Shown here: positions 8,357-17,898 of the stretch, piece after piece
Numbering within the stretch: position 1 is the first letter of the stretch
How the letters are laid out: each line of letters opens with the position of its first letter
Notes under the pieces: model-generated
Databases searched by the model: none
What the model saw: the letters and a program-made list of their open reading frames with translations, nothing else
Told to the model about the DNA's origin: nothing
Assembly: GCF_032391395.1 (NCBI RefSeq)
Contig: NZ_CP135916.1
Location: 2,511,001-2,575,000 of the forward strand
DNA length: 64,000 bases
Source: Sphingomonas sp. Y38-1Y
Lineage (GTDB): Bacteria > Pseudomonadota > Alphaproteobacteria > Sphingomonadales > Sphingomonadaceae
Direction: 5' to 3'
Made by a program: the position numbers and the translations under genes

Positions 8357-8788
8357 ATGGCAAAGAAGATCACCGGCTATATCAAGCTGCAGGTGCCGGC
8401 CGGCAAGGCCAACCCGTCGCCGCCGATCGGCCCGGCGCTGGGTCAGCGCGGCGTCAACATCATGGAATTCTGCAAGGCGTTCAACGCCTCGACGGGCGAC
8501 CAGGAAGTCGGCACGCCGCTTCCCACCGTCATCACCGTCTATGCGGACCGTTCCTTCTCGTTCGAGACCAAGACGCCGCCGGCGACCTATCTCATCAAGA
8601 AGGCCGCGGGCCTGAAGTCGGGCTCGAAGGAGCCGGGCAAGGTGTCGGCGGGAACGATCAAGCGCTCGGCGCTGTCGGAGATCGCGACCGCGAAGATGAA
8701 GGATCTGAACGCGAACGACATCGACGCCGCGACCAAGATCATCGAAGGTTCGGCCCGCGCGATGGGCCTCGAAGTGGTGGAGGGCTGA
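8357..8788 (+). CDS. rplK: 50S ribosomal protein L11
   Basis: This 143-residue protein binds the GTPase-associated region of 23S rRNA. The N-terminal domain ([20 protein letters not shown]) with the proline pair used in factor binding, [20 protein letters not shown], and the C-terminal rRNA-binding domain are all present. I chose the ATG at 8357 because MAKKITG is the usual N-terminus; a GTG at 8348 would add three residues. It is followed by rplA after four bases. secE and nusG, which often precede rplK, are not in the window upstream; the HTH-repeat gene takes that place. Confidence 0.98.
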   Translation: MAKKITGYIKLQVPAGKANPSPPIGPALGQRGVNIMEFCKAFNASTGDQEVGTPLPTVITVYADRSFSFETKTPPATYLIKKAAGLKSGSKEPGKVSAGTIKRSALSEIATAKMKDLNANDIDAATKIIEGSARAMGLEVVEG

Positions 8789-8792
8789 TCTG

Positions 8793-9491
8793 ATGGCCAA
8801 GCTGACCAAGAAGGCAAAGGCCCTCGCGACCGCCGTCGACCGCGAGAAGCTGTACGGCATCGACGAGGCGATCGGCCTCGCCCGCACCCACGCCACCTCG
8901 AAGTTCGACGAGACGATCGAGGTCGCGCTGAACCTCGGCGTCGACCCCCGCCACGCCGACCAGATGGTCCGCGGCGTCGTCACCCTGCCCAAGGGCACCG
9001 GCAAGACGGTCCGCGTCGGCGTGTTCGCCAAGGGTGCGAAGGCCGATGAGGCGCGGGAAGCCGGCGCCGACGTCGTCGGGGCCGAGGACCTGATGGAGAT
9101 CGTTCAGGGCGGCAAGATCGACTTCGATCGCTGCATCGCGACCCCGGACATGATGGGTGTCGTCGGTCGCCTGGGTAAGATCCTGGGCCCCAAGGGCCTG
9201 ATGCCCAACCCCAAGCTCGGCACCGTGACGATGAACGTCGCCGCGGCGGTCGAGGCGGCCAAGGGCGGCCAGGTCGAGTACCGCGTCGAGAAGGCGGGCA
9301 TCATCCATTCGGGCATCGGCAAGGCGTCGTTCGCCGCCGAGGACCTTCGCGCGAACTTCGATGCGCTGGTCGACGCGGTGGTCAAGGCCAAGCCGTCGGG
9401 CGCCAAGGGCAAGTATCTGCGCAAGATCGCGGTCAGCTCCTCGATGGGTCCGGGCATCAAGGTCGATGTCGCCGAGGTCTCGGCCGCTTAA
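8793..9491 (+). CDS. rplA: 50S ribosomal protein L1
   Basis: This 232-residue protein forms the L1 stalk at the ribosomal E site and in many bacteria represses its own operon by binding the mRNA leader. The signature [21 protein letters not shown] block is present ([13 protein letters not shown] near residue 130), as are the N-terminal KKAKAL and C-terminal [10 protein letters not shown] segments. It is the second gene of the rplKA pair and ends at a strong terminator. rplJ and rplL do not follow directly. Confidence 0.98.
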   Translation: MAKLTKKAKALATAVDREKLYGIDEAIGLARTHATSKFDETIEVALNLGVDPRHADQMVRGVVTLPKGTGKTVRVGVFAKGAKADEAREAGADVVGAEDLMEIVQGGKIDFDRCIATPDMMGVVGRLGKILGPKGLMPNPKLGTVTMNVAAAVEAAKGGQVEYRVEKAGIIHSGIGKASFAAEDLRANFDALVDAVVKAKPSGAKGKYLRKIAVSSSMGPGIKVDVAEVSAA

Positions 9492-9514
9492 GCACGGTTC
9501 GACCGATGTAGGAC

Positions 9515-9548
9515 AGGGCCGGGAGAGCAATCTCCCGGCCCTTTCTTT
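9515..9548 (+). terminator. rplKA intrinsic terminator
   Basis: A perfect 12-base stem (AGGGCCGGGAGA at 9515 with TCTCCCGGCCCT ending 9542) closes a GCAA tetraloop and is followed by a T-rich tract. It begins 23 bases after the rplA stop codon. Confidence 0.92.
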
Positions 9549-9581
9549 ATGTATGGGTGCGGCAAGGCCTGCGTCCAGCGC

Positions 9582-9692
9582 ACGTCCTTCGACAAGCTCA
9601 GGACAAACGGATCATGTTCGGCGAGCAAACCGAGCTATTGGCCTTCGCATTGTGCGCTAAACCCGTTCGTGCTGAGCCTGTCGAAGCACGTG
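9582..9692. repeat. Inverted repeat of the TTCGACAAGCTCAGG type
   Basis: CCTTCGACAAGCTCAGGACA at 9586 and CGTGCTGAGCCTGTCGAAG ending at 9687 are imperfect reverse complements about 50 bases apart. This is a common intergenic palindrome in proteobacteria. No gene is visible inside it. Confidence 0.75.
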
Positions 9693-9705
9693 CGCCGCCC
9701 CCTCC

Positions 9706-9854
9706 CCGTTCGTGCCGAGTAGAGACTGAGTAGCGCCCGCCAGGGCGCTTATCGAAAGCTCATATCGAGGTACCGTCGCACAAGGTCTCCCTCGATAAGC
9801 GACTTCGATACGCCGGCTTGCGCCGGCTACTCAGCCGCTACTCGGGACGAACGG
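9706..9854. repeat. 149-bp compound palindromic repeat
   Basis: The outer arms CCGTTCGTGCCGAGTAG (9706-9722) and CTACTCGGGACGAACGG (9838-9854) pair with one mismatch. Inside are further paired segments: ACTGAGTAGCG near 9725 with the CTACTCAG near 9827, and a CTCGATAAG/CATATCGAG core. The right arm overlaps the end of the next gene and supplies its stop codon. Confidence 0.8.
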
Positions 9855-10446
9855 AGTTGGTGCGGTCGAGCGTGAGCCGCGCCCCATCCGCCACCGCCCG
9901 GAACGCCGCCAGATCCCGCTCGAAATACAGGATCGCCGGCGCCTCATACGTCAAAAGGTAAAGCCGCCCCGCGACCACCGCCCCCCGCGCCTCGCCTCGC
10001 CGGCGAACCTCGTCGCCCGGCAGCGTGTAGCGATAGCGCATCACGAACCCCTCGCGCCCCGCGAGCCGCGCTGGCGCGAGCGCATTCATCTCGAACAGCG
10101 TCGTCCCCGTCGCCACCCGATAGCTCCGCTCGACCAGCTCCGCGATGTCACTCGCCAGCATGGTCGCGGCGAACCGCGGCAAGGGCGCCTCACGCTTGTC
10201 GACTTCGCGGAACAACGGCTCGCCATCCTCGATCCCGCCATAGAAGGTGAGGTCGTTGAGCAGCGGCCCGTCCAGCGTCCAGCTTTCCGCCCGCTTGCCC
10301 GGCCTCAGCCCCGCATTGCGGTTCCAGGCGCGGTCCGGCGTGACTGTCAGCCCCGACCGCGCCACCGCGATCGGCCGCCCTGCCGGCACGAGCACATAGT
10401 CCGAGCACCCCGCCAGCATCAGCGCCAGCGCCAGCGCGCGCCTCAT
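9838..10446 (-). CDS. Predicted lipoprotein
   Basis: This 202-residue protein begins MRRALALALMLAGCSDY; LAGC is a lipobox, so cysteine 14 should be lipidated. The mature part shows no motif I recognise. It is the last gene of a three-gene unit, and its ATG overlaps the stop codon of the M48 protease gene (ATGA). The last residues (NSVRPE) and the stop codon lie in the right arm of the palindromic repeat, so the reading frame probably ended elsewhere before the repeat arrived. An envelope role linked to the protease is likely but unproven. Confidence 0.7.
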   Translation of the reverse strand: MRRALALALMLAGCSDYVLVPAGRPIAVARSGLTVTPDRAWNRNAGLRPGKRAESWTLDGPLLNDLTFYGGIEDGEPLFREVDKREAPLPRFAATMLASDIAELVERSYRVATGTTLFEMNALAPARLAGREGFVMRYRYTLPGDEVRRRGEARGAVVAGRLYLLTYEAPAILYFERDLAAFRAVADGARLTLDRTNSVRPE

Positions 10447-11516
10447 GGCGCGACCATCGCGCGCAGCATCGCCGCGTCGGCAGCATCGGGCCGCTCCGCC
10501 AGATAACGCGACAGCGCCGCGCGCCCGGCCGCCCGATCGCCCTTGCGGATCAGCGCCAGGCCCATGCCACGGCTCGCCTCCGCCAGCGGCAGCGCCGCGC
10601 GATAGGCCGCCACCGCACCGTCCAGATCACCCGCCGCTCGCGCCATCTCACCTTTGCCCAGGGCGATCCAATCGGCCGGGCCGCCACTCCGCGCCATCCG
10701 GTCGAGCAGCCACCGCGTGCCGCCCGGATCGTTGAGCCGCAGCTGATCCTCGATCAGCCAGCGCCAATGCGGCCCGAGCGCGCGCGAGTAACTCGCCGCC
10801 CCATCCGAACCGACGCCGCTACCCGCCAGCCCGGCCAGGACCGCTTCACGCTCGGCGCTGGCAGGATGGCTCGCGAACAACCCGCCGTCCCCGCGCGGTC
10901 GCCGCCCGCGCGCCGTTGCCGCGGCGAGGCGCTCGGCCCGCACCGCCGCCCAGATCGCCGACGCTGCGCGCGGATCATAGCCGGCGCCCCGCAGCATCCC
11001 GATCGACGCCGCGTCCGCCTCCCGCTCCATCTCACGCGAATAGGCCGAGAGCGACGCGACCAGTCCGACCTGCGCCGCCGAGTAGCCGAGATTGCCGGTC
11101 AGCAACCCGACCGGCAGGCCAAGCAGCGCCCAGCCATCGGACTTCCGCCGATAGTCGCGGAATGCCCGGAGCGAGTGCCGCGCGCGATAGTGCGCGATCT
11201 CGTGCGCCAGCACCGCCGCCAGCTCCGCCTCGTTCGCGGTGCGCAGGAACAGCCCGCTCCACACGATCATCGCGCCGTTCGGCGCCATCGACGCGTTGAG
11301 GTACGGCGTGCGCACGACATAGACGCGGATCGCGCCGCAGTCCGGTCCCGCCAGCCGACACGTCAGCGCGCGGACATACTCGTTGAGTGCCGGATCGGCG
11401 ACGATGAACGGCGACGTCCGCAACGTCCGCTCCGCCTCGTCCGTCTGCATCCTGAGGCCGGCCTCGTCGGCGGGCATTGCCTGTGCGAGCATCAGCGCGG
11501 CGGCGATCGCCTTCAT
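10443..11516 (-). CDS. M48 family zinc metalloprotease
   Basis: This 357-residue protein has a short signal peptide (MKAIAAALMLAQAMPA) and an M48 peptidase domain. HEIAH near residue 123 gives two zinc ligands and the catalytic glutamate, and EREAD near residue 175 gives the third ligand. The C-terminal third (after about residue 260) looks like helical TPR-type repeats, the layout of BepA-like proteases that check outer-membrane proteins. I chose the ATG at 11516 because it overlaps the upstream stop codon (ATGA) and gives the export signal. Both neighbours are lipoproteins. Confidence 0.85.
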   Translation of the reverse strand: MKAIAAALMLAQAMPADEAGLRMQTDEAERTLRTSPFIVADPALNEYVRALTCRLAGPDCGAIRVYVVRTPYLNASMAPNGAMIVWSGLFLRTANEAELAAVLAHEIAHYRARHSLRAFRDYRRKSDGWALLGLPVGLLTGNLGYSAAQVGLVASLSAYSREMEREADAASIGMLRGAGYDPRAASAIWAAVRAERLAAATARGRRPRGDGGLFASHPASAEREAVLAGLAGSGVGSDGAASYSRALGPHWRWLIEDQLRLNDPGGTRWLLDRMARSGGPADWIALGKGEMARAAGDLDGAVAAYRAALPLAEASRGMGLALIRKGDRAAGRAALSRYLAERPDAADAAMLRAMVAP

Positions 11517-12190
11517 CGCCGCCCCCGCATCGTCGACAGCAGCCGCTCGACCAGCGCCTTCGCGCCTTCCGCGGTCGCCGGATCGCCGACGCCGCCGGTC
11601 ATGACGTTGAACCAGACGACGTTGCCGCTCTTCAGGTCGACGAGCGAGGCATACGCGATGTGCTCGCCGCCGCCCGGCAACAGGCACAGGCCGACGACGC
11701 AGCCGACCGCGCCCGCCACGGCCATCGCCTTGCGAGCATCGTCCGAGCGGTAGCTTCGCACGCTCAGGAACAGCGCGTGATCGCCCTGCGCGCCGATCGC
11801 CCCCCGCAGTCCCGGTCCCAGCGTCCAGTCGAAACGGCGCTTCTTGGTCGGCAGCGGCACCTCACCATATTTATGGAGCGCGATCGCGGTGGCGACCGTG
11901 CGGTGCAGCGCCTCGTAATCGGCAGGCACCGGCTCGGGGAGCGGCACCGCGCGATCGCCCTGCGCCCTGAGATAAGCCGCCAGCGCCGCCGACAGTGCCG
12001 CGCGCGCCGCCGCGGTGCGCTCGGCATCGTGCTGCGCGACGCCGCCCATGCTGATCCGGCCAAGCTCGACATCGCCGCGCGGCACGACGATCGCCACCGG
12101 GCCGGTCAGCCGGTAGCCCGGCGCCGCCATGTCCTGCGTCGCCGTACAGCCGGCCAGCGCCACCGCCAAAAGGAATGCCATGCCCCGCAT
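11513..12190 (-). CDS. Predicted lipoprotein, operon leader
   Basis: This 225-residue protein begins MRGMAFLLAVALAGCTATQD; the LAGC lipobox places the lipidated cysteine at residue 15. The mature sequence contains a YGEVPLPTKKRRFDWTLGPG segment and a glycine-rich hydrophobic stretch (AGAVGCVVGLCLLPGGG) near residue 165, and appears to be a single domain. I cannot assign a function. It is the first of three overlapping genes with the M48 protease and a second lipoprotein. The ATG at 12181 is an alternative start. Confidence 0.7.
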   Translation of the reverse strand: MRGMAFLLAVALAGCTATQDMAAPGYRLTGPVAIVVPRGDVELGRISMGGVAQHDAERTAAARAALSAALAAYLRAQGDRAVPLPEPVPADYEALHRTVATAIALHKYGEVPLPTKKRRFDWTLGPGLRGAIGAQGDHALFLSVRSYRSDDARKAMAVAGAVGCVVGLCLLPGGGEHIAYASLVDLKSGNVVWFNVMTGGVGDPATAEGAKALVERLLSTMRGRR

Positions 12191-12275
12191 CGCGCGCGAC
12201 CATGGCGCAAAAAGCTTAATGCCGCGCGACCCTATCGCGCTCCGGCGCGTTCATGGTGTGAAAGGAGCCTTTGCC

Positions 12276-12485
12276 ATGACCGATCGCGATCGCGACGCCA
12301 ATCCCGACAGCCCGCCCACCGGCGAGCCCACCGACCTCGAACGCGCCGTCAACGAGGACCGCGGCGGCCGCGACATCGAGAATGTTCGCGAAGACGATGA
12401 GACGCCACTCGAACCCACCGTCTCGCCCGACAGCGCCGGCGGCGCCGGCGGCGTGGTCCGCAACCAGGACGACACGGCGCAGTGA
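12276..12485 (+). CDS. Small acidic protein, 69 residues
   Basis: A good ribosome binding site (AAAGGAG at 12261-12267) precedes the ATG by eight bases. The product is hydrophilic and acidic (MTDRDRDANPDSPPTGEPTD...) with no hydrophobic core, so it is probably disordered. Its codon pattern and the RBS support a real gene. Function is unknown. It is divergent from the lipoprotein operon. Confidence 0.55.
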   Translation: MTDRDRDANPDSPPTGEPTDLERAVNEDRGGRDIENVREDDETPLEPTVSPDSAGGAGGVVRNQDDTAQ

Positions 12486-12491
12486 ACCATC

Positions 12492-12580
12492 GTCATCCCG
12501 GACTTGATCCGAGATCCCGCTTCTTCTGACTTGGCATTTGGAGAGAAGAAGCGGGACGCCGGATCAGGTCCGAAGTGACG
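12492..12580. repeat. Palindromic intergenic repeat C, second copy
   Basis: GTCATCCCGGACTTGATCC at 12492 pairs with GGATCAGGTCCGAAGTGAC ending at 12579. The unit matches the repeat at 717-800, including the inner CCCGCTTCTT segment. Confidence 0.8.
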
Positions 12581-12600
12581 CTTTCAACCTCAAGCTACTT

Positions 12601-12703
12601 GTACCCCGGCGAAGGCCGGGGCCCAGTTGGGAAAGCCAGACCGGCGTAGCCCAACGCTTGTCATCAGCGGCTCGCAACTGGACCCCGGCCTTCGCCGGGG
12701 TAC
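12601..12703. repeat. Palindromic intergenic repeat B, second copy
   Basis: GTACCCCGGCGAAGGCCGGG at 12601 pairs with the arm ending GCCGGGGTAC at 12703; compare 589-692. Both loci carry B and C together, in opposite order. It ends 35 bases from the gatB stop codon. Confidence 0.8.
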
Positions 12704-12737
12704 AAGCTTACGGTGCTGGCCTCGTCATAGCACAGTC

Positions 12738-14294
12738 TCACCCGTCCAGCGCCTTTTTCAGCAGTTCGTTGACGACGCCCGGGTTGGCCTTGCCCGCCAT
12801 CGCCTTCATCGTCTGGCCGACGAAGAAGCCGAACAGCTTGTCCTTGCCGCCGCGATAATCGGCGACCTTGTCCTCGTTCGCCGCCAGCACCTTGGCGATC
12901 TCGGCCTCGATCGCGCCGGTGTCGCTGGTCTGCTTGAGGCCGCGCGCCTCAACGATCGCCTCGGCACCTTCGCCCGTCTCCAGCATGATCTCGAACACCT
13001 GCTTGCCCAGCGTGTTCGAGATGGTGCCGTTGGCGATCAGCGCGAGCAATTCGGCACTCTGGGCAGGCGACACCGGCGAGTTGGCGATGCTCCTGCCCAG
13101 CCGGTTCAGCGCGCCGAAAAGGTCCGATATAAGCCAATTCGCTGCCTGCTTAGCCGCCGCCTGAACATCGTCGGGGACATTTTCGGTCCACGTCGTCGCC
13201 ATTTCGGGCACGAACGCCCCGATCGTCTTGCGGTAGACCATGAGCTTTACGAGAAGCGCTTCGAACCACTGAGCCGTCTCGACTTCGGCCGTCAGCACTG
13301 CCGCATTGTAGGGCGAAAGCCCAAGCGCACCCTCGTACCGCGCGCGCTTGGCGTCGGGCAGCTCGGGCAGGCTCGCCCGGCATTCCTCGAGGAACGCGTC
13401 GTCGAGCTCCAGCGGCAGCAGGTCGGGATCGGGGAAATAGCGGTAATCGTGCGCATCTTCCTTCGACCGCATCGAGCGGGTGACGCCCTTGTCTGGGTCG
13501 AACAGCCGCGTTTCCTGGACGATGCGCCCGCCGCTTTCCAGCACGTCGACCTGGCGCTGCGCCTCATACTCGATCGTCGCCATGACGAAGCGCACCGAGT
13601 TGACGTTCTTCGTCTCCGTCCGGGTGCCGAACGCGTCGCCCGGCTTGCGCACGCTGACATTGACGTCGGCGCGCATCGATCCTTCTTCCATATTGCCGTC
13701 GCACGACCCGACATAGCGCAGGATGGTGCGCAGCTTGCGGACATACGCCCCCGCCTCAGCCGGCGAGCGCATGTCGGGCTTCGACACGATCTCCATCAGC
13801 GCCACGCCGGACCGATTGAGGTCGACATAGGAGCGCGTCGGGTGCTGGTCGTGCATCAGCTTGCCGGCATCCTGCTCGACATGGATGCGCTCGACGCCGA
13901 TCGCCTTCGTGCCCGCGTCGGGGTTCTTCTCGTCGACCGCGATCTCGATCCGCCCCTCGCCCACCAGCGGGTGATAGAGCTGGCTGATCTGATATCCCTG
14001 CGGCAGGTCGGCGTAGAAGTAATTCTTGCGGTCGAACCGCGACCAGCGATTGATCTCGGCGTCGATCGCCATGCCCGTGCGCACCGCCTGGCGAATGCAC
14101 TCGCGGTTCGGCACCGGCAGCATTCCCGGCATCGCCGCATCGACCAGGCTGACCTGCGTGTTGGGCTCCGCCCCGAACGCCGTCGCCGCGCCTGAGAAGA
14201 GCTTGGCGTTCGACGTCACCTGGGCATGGACCTCCAGCCCGATCACGACTTCCCAGTCGCCGGTTGCGCCGTGAATGCGGTAGGTCGATTCCAT
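12738..14294 (-). CDS. gatB: Asp-tRNA(Asn)/Glu-tRNA(Gln) amidotransferase subunit B
   Basis: This 518-residue subunit binds the mischarged tRNA and activates its carboxyl group with [25 protein letters not shown] at the N-terminus is the family signature; the central kinase-like domain and the C-terminal YqeY-like helical tail (ending [22 protein letters not shown]) are complete. I chose the ATG at 14294 because upstream codons run into a palindromic repeat. gatA lies upstream on the same strand but about 90 bases away, with that repeat in between, so gatB may be transcribed with gatCA or partly on its own. Confidence 0.97.
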   Translation of the reverse strand: MESTYRIHGATGDWEVVIGLEVHAQVTSNAKLFSGAATAFGAEPNTQVSLVDAAMPGMLPVPNRECIRQAVRTGMAIDAEINRWSRFDRKNYFYADLPQGYQISQLYHPLVGEGRIEIAVDEKNPDAGTKAIGVERIHVEQDAGKLMHDQHPTRSYVDLNRSGVALMEIVSKPDMRSPAEAGAYVRKLRTILRYVGSCDGNMEEGSMRADVNVSVRKPGDAFGTRTETKNVNSVRFVMATIEYEAQRQVDVLESGGRIVQETRLFDPDKGVTRSMRSKEDAHDYRYFPDPDLLPLELDDAFLEECRASLPELPDAKRARYEGALGLSPYNAAVLTAEVETAQWFEALLVKLMVYRKTIGAFVPEMATTWTENVPDDVQAAAKQAANWLISDLFGALNRLGRSIANSPVSPAQSAELLALIANGTISNTLGKQVFEIMLETGEGAEAIVEARGLKQTSDTGAIEAEIAKVLAANEDKVADYRGGKDKLFGFFVGQTMKAMAGKANPGVVNELLKKALDG

Positions 14295-14304
14295 CTTCAC
14301 CAAA

Positions 14305-14378
14305 TCCGTTCGTGTCGAGCGAAGTCGAGACACGTTGCCACTGCCGACCGCTTCTCGACGATGCTCGAAGCGAACGGA
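14305..14378. repeat. Inverted repeat between gatA and gatB
   Basis: TCCGTTCGTGTCGAGCGAAG at 14305 is matched by CTTCTCGACGATGCTCGAAG and GCGAACGGA ending at 14378. It sits in the gatA-gatB gap and could form a hairpin in the mRNA that sets the relative level of gatB. Confidence 0.75.
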
Positions 14379-14385
14379 CGCGAGA

Positions 14386-15870
14386 TCACCACCACTTGTC
14401 GGCCCGAGCGACGAACCCCGCGCGCTGCTCGATCGCGAGCCCGGCGTTCAGCACACCCTGCTCGTCCAGCGGCCTGCCGATCACCTGCAGGCCCAACGGC
14501 AGCCCGCTCGCGTCCGACCCACCCGGCACGCTCATCGCGGGCAGCCCGGCCAGCGACGCCGGCACCGTGAACACGTCGTTCAGGTACATCGCCAGCGGAT
14601 CGGCCTGCTTCTCGCCGAGCGCGAACGCCGCCGACGGCGCGGTCGGCGTCAAGAGCACGTCGCACTGCGCCCAGGCCCGCTCGAAATCCTGCGCGATCAG
14701 CGCACGGACCTTCTGAGCCTGCGTGTAATAAGCGTCGTAGAAACCGGCCGACAGCACATAGGTGCCGATTAGAATCCGCCGCTTGACCTCGTCGCCAAAG
14801 CCCGCCGCGCGGGTTGCGGCGTACATGTCCTGAAGGTTGGCGCCCTCTGGCAGTTCGCGCTGGCCGTACCGCACGCCGTCATAGCGCGCGAGGTTGGACG
14901 ACGCCTCGGCTGGCGCGACGATGTAATAGGCCGGCAGCGCGTATTTGGTGTGCGGGAGCGAGACCTCGACGATCTCCGCGCCGGCATCGCGCATCCATTC
15001 GATGCCCTGCGTCCACAGCGCCTCGATCTCGGCGGGCATGCCGTCGACGCGATACTCCTTGGGAATGCCGACGCGCTTGCCGCTCATGTCGGGCGAAAGC
15101 CCCGCTTCCCATGCCGGCACGGGCAGGTCGAGCGAAGTCGCGTCTTTCGCGTCGAAGCCCGACATCGCCTCCAGCATGATCGCACAGTCGCGCACGTCGC
15201 GCGCCATCGGCCCCGCCTGGTCGAGCGACGAGGCGAAAGCGACCGTGCCCCAGCGCGAGCAGCGGCCATAGGTCGGCTTGATGCCCGAGATGCCAACGAA
15301 CGCCGCCGGCTGGCGGATCGAGCCGCCGGTGTCGGTGCCGGTCGCCGCCGGGCACAGTCGCGCCGCGATCGCCGACGCGCTGCCGCCCGACGATCCGCCA
15401 GGAGTCAGCGCGGCATTGCCGCCATCCCGGCGCCGCCAGGGAGAAATGACGTTGCCGAACGCGCTCGTCTCGTTCGACGATCCCATCGCGAACTGGTCGA
15501 GGTTGAGCTTGCCCAGCATCCCCGCGCCCGCGTCCCACAGCTTCTGCGAGACGGTGGATTCGTAGGTGGGGGTGAACCCTTCGAGGATGTGGCTGGCCGC
15601 GGTGGTCTGCACGCCCTTCGTCGCGAACAAGTCCTTCATGCCGATCGGCACGCCCGCCAGCGGCTTGGCCGTCTCGCCCGCGGCGCGCGCCCGGTCGGCG
15701 GCATCGGCGGCGGCAAGCGCGTGGTCGGGGGTGTCGACGATGAACGCGTTGAGCACCTTGGCCCCCGCCACCGCCGCGTTGAACGCCTCGGCCGCCTCGC
15801 GCGCGGTGAAGTCGCCCGCACGAAACCCGTCGCGAAGGGCGGCGACGCCCAGATCGGTCAACTCGGTCAT
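14386..15870 (-). CDS. gatA: Glutamyl/aspartyl-tRNA amidotransferase subunit A
   Basis: This 494-residue amidase releases ammonia from glutamine and passes it to GatB. The Ser-cisSer-Lys triad is visible: the lysine in [10 protein letters not shown] (near residue 78), the cis-serine in the [10 protein letters not shown] block (near residue 155), and the nucleophile in [13 protein letters not shown] (near residue 178). Length is normal. Its start overlaps the gatC stop (ATGA at 15867-15870). Confidence 0.97.
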   Translation of the reverse strand: MTELTDLGVAALRDGFRAGDFTAREAAEAFNAAVAGAKVLNAFIVDTPDHALAAADAADRARAAGETAKPLAGVPIGMKDLFATKGVQTTAASHILEGFTPTYESTVSQKLWDAGAGMLGKLNLDQFAMGSSNETSAFGNVISPWRRRDGGNAALTPGGSSGGSASAIAARLCPAATGTDTGGSIRQPAAFVGISGIKPTYGRCSRWGTVAFASSLDQAGPMARDVRDCAIMLEAMSGFDAKDATSLDLPVPAWEAGLSPDMSGKRVGIPKEYRVDGMPAEIEALWTQGIEWMRDAGAEIVEVSLPHTKYALPAYYIVAPAEASSNLARYDGVRYGQRELPEGANLQDMYAATRAAGFGDEVKRRILIGTYVLSAGFYDAYYTQAQKVRALIAQDFERAWAQCDVLLTPTAPSAAFALGEKQADPLAMYLNDVFTVPASLAGLPAMSVPGGSDASGLPLGLQVIGRPLDEQGVLNAGLAIEQRAGFVARADKWW

Positions 15871-16154
15871 TCGATCACCTTCGGCACCGCGAAGAAGCCA
15901 TGCTCCGCCTGCGGCGCGTTTGCCAGCACCGCTTCGCGAACGCCGCCGTCGGTGACGACATCGTCGCGCAGCCGCAGCGTATTGGGGATGACCGCGGTCA
16001 TTGGCGCGACGCCGCTGGTATCGACCTCGCCCAATTGCTCGATCCAGCCCAAGATGTTGCCGAGCTCGGGTGCGAGGCGGTCGGCCTCGGCATCGGTGAT
16101 CGCGATCCGGGCAAGCCCCGCGATGCGTTTGACGGTGTTTGTGTCGACGGACAT
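15867..16154 (-). CDS. gatC: Glutamyl/aspartyl-tRNA amidotransferase subunit C
   Basis: This 95-residue subunit wraps around the GatA-GatB interface and stabilises the complex. [20 protein letters not shown] and the [16 protein letters not shown] segment are typical. I chose the ATG at 16154; the longer reading from 16217 adds an uncharacteristic stretch. It is the first gene of the gatCAB set and stands divergent from the DUF3089 hydrolase gene, sharing about 130 bases of upstream DNA. Confidence 0.95.
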   Translation of the reverse strand: MSVDTNTVKRIAGLARIAITDAEADRLAPELGNILGWIEQLGEVDTSGVAPMTAVIPNTLRLRDDVVTDGGVREAVLANAPQAEHGFFAVPKVIE

Positions 16155-16283
16155 GAAGGCGCGGCTAGCATCCGGGTTGCCCCTCATCAAGCACCGCCAC
16201 GGTTGCAGCTTTCGCAAACAAGCGGCATCGGATCGGAATTGCCGCTCGGCGGTTCATGCTGCATTGCACAATGGAGGCCCAAG

Positions 16284-17384
16284 CTGGCCCGTAAATTCCT
16301 CTATCTGGTTGCTGTCCTGATCGTGCTCGCCATCGCCGCCACCTTTGCCTATCGCCTGTTCGGCGTGCAGCTACTGCGCCAGACGATGGTGCCGACGACT
16401 GCGTTCCAGGCGCTGCCCGCGACCGCCAGCGATGCCTATGCCAAGGCCGACATGTGGATCGCGCGGCCCGACAAGCCCGGCAATCCTGCGCTCTGGACGC
16501 CGCCGGGCGTGCAGCCGGGTGCGAACCCGCGCGCGGCGGTGTTCTTCATCCACCCGACCTCGTACCTCGATCGCGCGCAGTGGAACGCGCCGCTCGACAA
16601 CCGCGACGCGAACAATCGCGCCGCGCTGTTCCTTCGTGGCCAGGCGTCCGCCTTCAACGAGGTCGGGGCGATCTGGGCACCGCGCTATCGCCAGGCGACG
16701 TTCGGCGCGTTCCTCACCAATGCCGATGCCGCGAACAAGGCGCTCGACCTCGCCTATGGCGACGTGCTCGCCGCCTTCGATCGCTTCGTGGCGGAGGCGG
16801 GCGATCGCCCGATCATCCTCGCCGGCCACAGCCAGGGCGCGCTTCACCTCACCCGCCTGCTCAAGGATCGCATCGCCGGCAAGCCGCTCGCCCGCCGGAT
16901 CGTCGCGGCCTATGTCGTCGGCTGGCCCGTCTCGCGCACCGCCGACCTGCCGGAGATGGGCCTGCCGGAATGCCGCACCGCCGATCAGGCAGGCTGCATC
17001 CTCTCCTGGCAGAGCTTCGCCGAGCCCGCCGACCCGTCGCTGATCCTCGACACCTTCGATGCGACGACGGGCTTCAACGGCACGCGCCGCGCGGGCACGC
17101 CGATGGTCTGCACCAATCCGCTGACCGGCAACGCCGGCGACGCCGCGCCCGCCAGCGCCAATCTCGGCACGCTGTTCCCGTCCGCCGACCTCACCAGCGC
17201 GACCCTTGAAAAGGGCCGCGTGCCGGCACGGTGCGAGGGGCGCGGTCTCCTGATGATCGGCAGCGGCCCGGACCTCGGCAATTACGTGCTGCCGGGCAAC
17301 AACTATCACGTGTTCGACTACAGCCTGTTCTGGGGCAACGTCCGCGCCGACGCCGCCCGCCGCCTTCAGGCGTTCGGCGCTTGA
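16284..17384 (+). CDS. DUF3089 alpha/beta hydrolase, probable CTG start
   Basis: This membrane-anchored hydrolase has about 366 residues: an N-terminal membrane helix ([20 protein letters not shown]) and then a DUF3089 domain with the nucleophile motif GHSQGALH near residue 182. The reading frame has no ATG, GTG or TTG near its natural beginning. A strong ribosome binding site (TGGAGG at 16272) lies six bases before a CTG at 16284 that would start (M)ARKFLYLV, a sensible N-terminus. An ATG at 16271 in another frame gives only seven codons. The gene ends overlapping ruvX. Confidence 0.8.
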   Translation: MARKFLYLVAVLIVLAIAATFAYRLFGVQLLRQTMVPTTAFQALPATASDAYAKADMWIARPDKPGNPALWTPPGVQPGANPRAAVFFIHPTSYLDRAQWNAPLDNRDANNRAALFLRGQASAFNEVGAIWAPRYRQATFGAFLTNADAANKALDLAYGDVLAAFDRFVAEAGDRPIILAGHSQGALHLTRLLKDRIAGKPLARRIVAAYVVGWPVSRTADLPEMGLPECRTADQAGCILSWQSFAEPADPSLILDTFDATTGFNGTRRAGTPMVCTNPLTGNAGDAAPASANLGTLFPSADLTSATLEKGRVPARCEGRGLLMIGSGPDLGNYVLPGNNYHVFDYSLFWGNVRADAARRLQAFGA

Positions 17385-17851
17385 TCGCGACGCTTGCGGC
17401 CGATTTCGCCGACGCGCTGCCGGATGGCGGGCGGCTGATCGGGCTCGACGTCGGCACCAAGACGATCGGCACCGCACTCTGCGACGCAGGCTGGAGCTTC
17501 GCCAGCGCCGCCCCCCTCGTCCGCAGAACCAAGTTCACCGCAGACAAGGCCGCGCTCGTAGAGCTCGTCGCGAGGCAGTCGGTCAAGGGCATCGTCATCG
17601 GCCTCCCCCTCAACATGGACGGCACCGACAGCCCGCGCACCCAGTCCACGCGGGCGTTCGCGCGCAACCTTCTCGATCTCGGCCTGCCGATCCTCCTCTG
17701 GGACGAGCGCTGGTCGACCGTCGCGGTCGAGCGGCTGATGATCGAACAGGATCTCAGCCGCGCCAAGCGCGCCGAACGCGTCGATTCGCTCGCGGCGGCG
17801 CACATCCTCCAGGCCGCGATCGACGCCCTCGCAAACGTGCCCCACCCATAA
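17381..17851 (+). CDS. ruvX: Putative pre-16S rRNA nuclease / Holliday junction resolvase-like protein
   Basis: This 156-residue protein has the RNase H-like fold of YqgF/RuvX, which in E. coli trims the 5' end of 16S rRNA precursor. Key acidic positions are seen in [13 protein letters not shown], in [15 protein letters not shown], and in [12 protein letters not shown]. The start is a TTG at 17381 that overlaps the previous TGA (TTGA), so the two genes are coupled. Length is typical. Confidence 0.92.
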   Translation: MIATLAADFADALPDGGRLIGLDVGTKTIGTALCDAGWSFASAAPLVRRTKFTADKAALVELVARQSVKGIVIGLPLNMDGTDSPRTQSTRAFARNLLDLGLPILLWDERWSTVAVERLMIEQDLSRAKRAERVDSLAAAHILQAAIDALANVPHP

Positions 17852-17852
17852 A

Positions 17853-17890
17853 GCCCCTCTCGCTTGCGGGAGGGGTTGGGGAGGGTCTTC
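17853..17890. repeat. Left inverted repeat flanking the DUF559 gene
   Basis: A hairpin unit (GCCCCTCTCGCTTGCGGGAG followed by GGGTTGGGGAGGGTC) lies directly after ruvX. Its near reverse complement is at 18284-18322, so the pair brackets the DUF559 gene. Confidence 0.8.
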
Positions 17891-17898
17891 CTCCTTCT

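Noticed and set aside
8348..8788. GTG at 8348 as the rplK start
   Set aside because: MAKKITGY from 8357 is the usual L11 N-terminus and gives the normal length.
9582..9854. Closely spaced repeats as a CRISPR array
   Set aside because: They are inverted, of unequal length, without regular spacers, and no cas gene is present.
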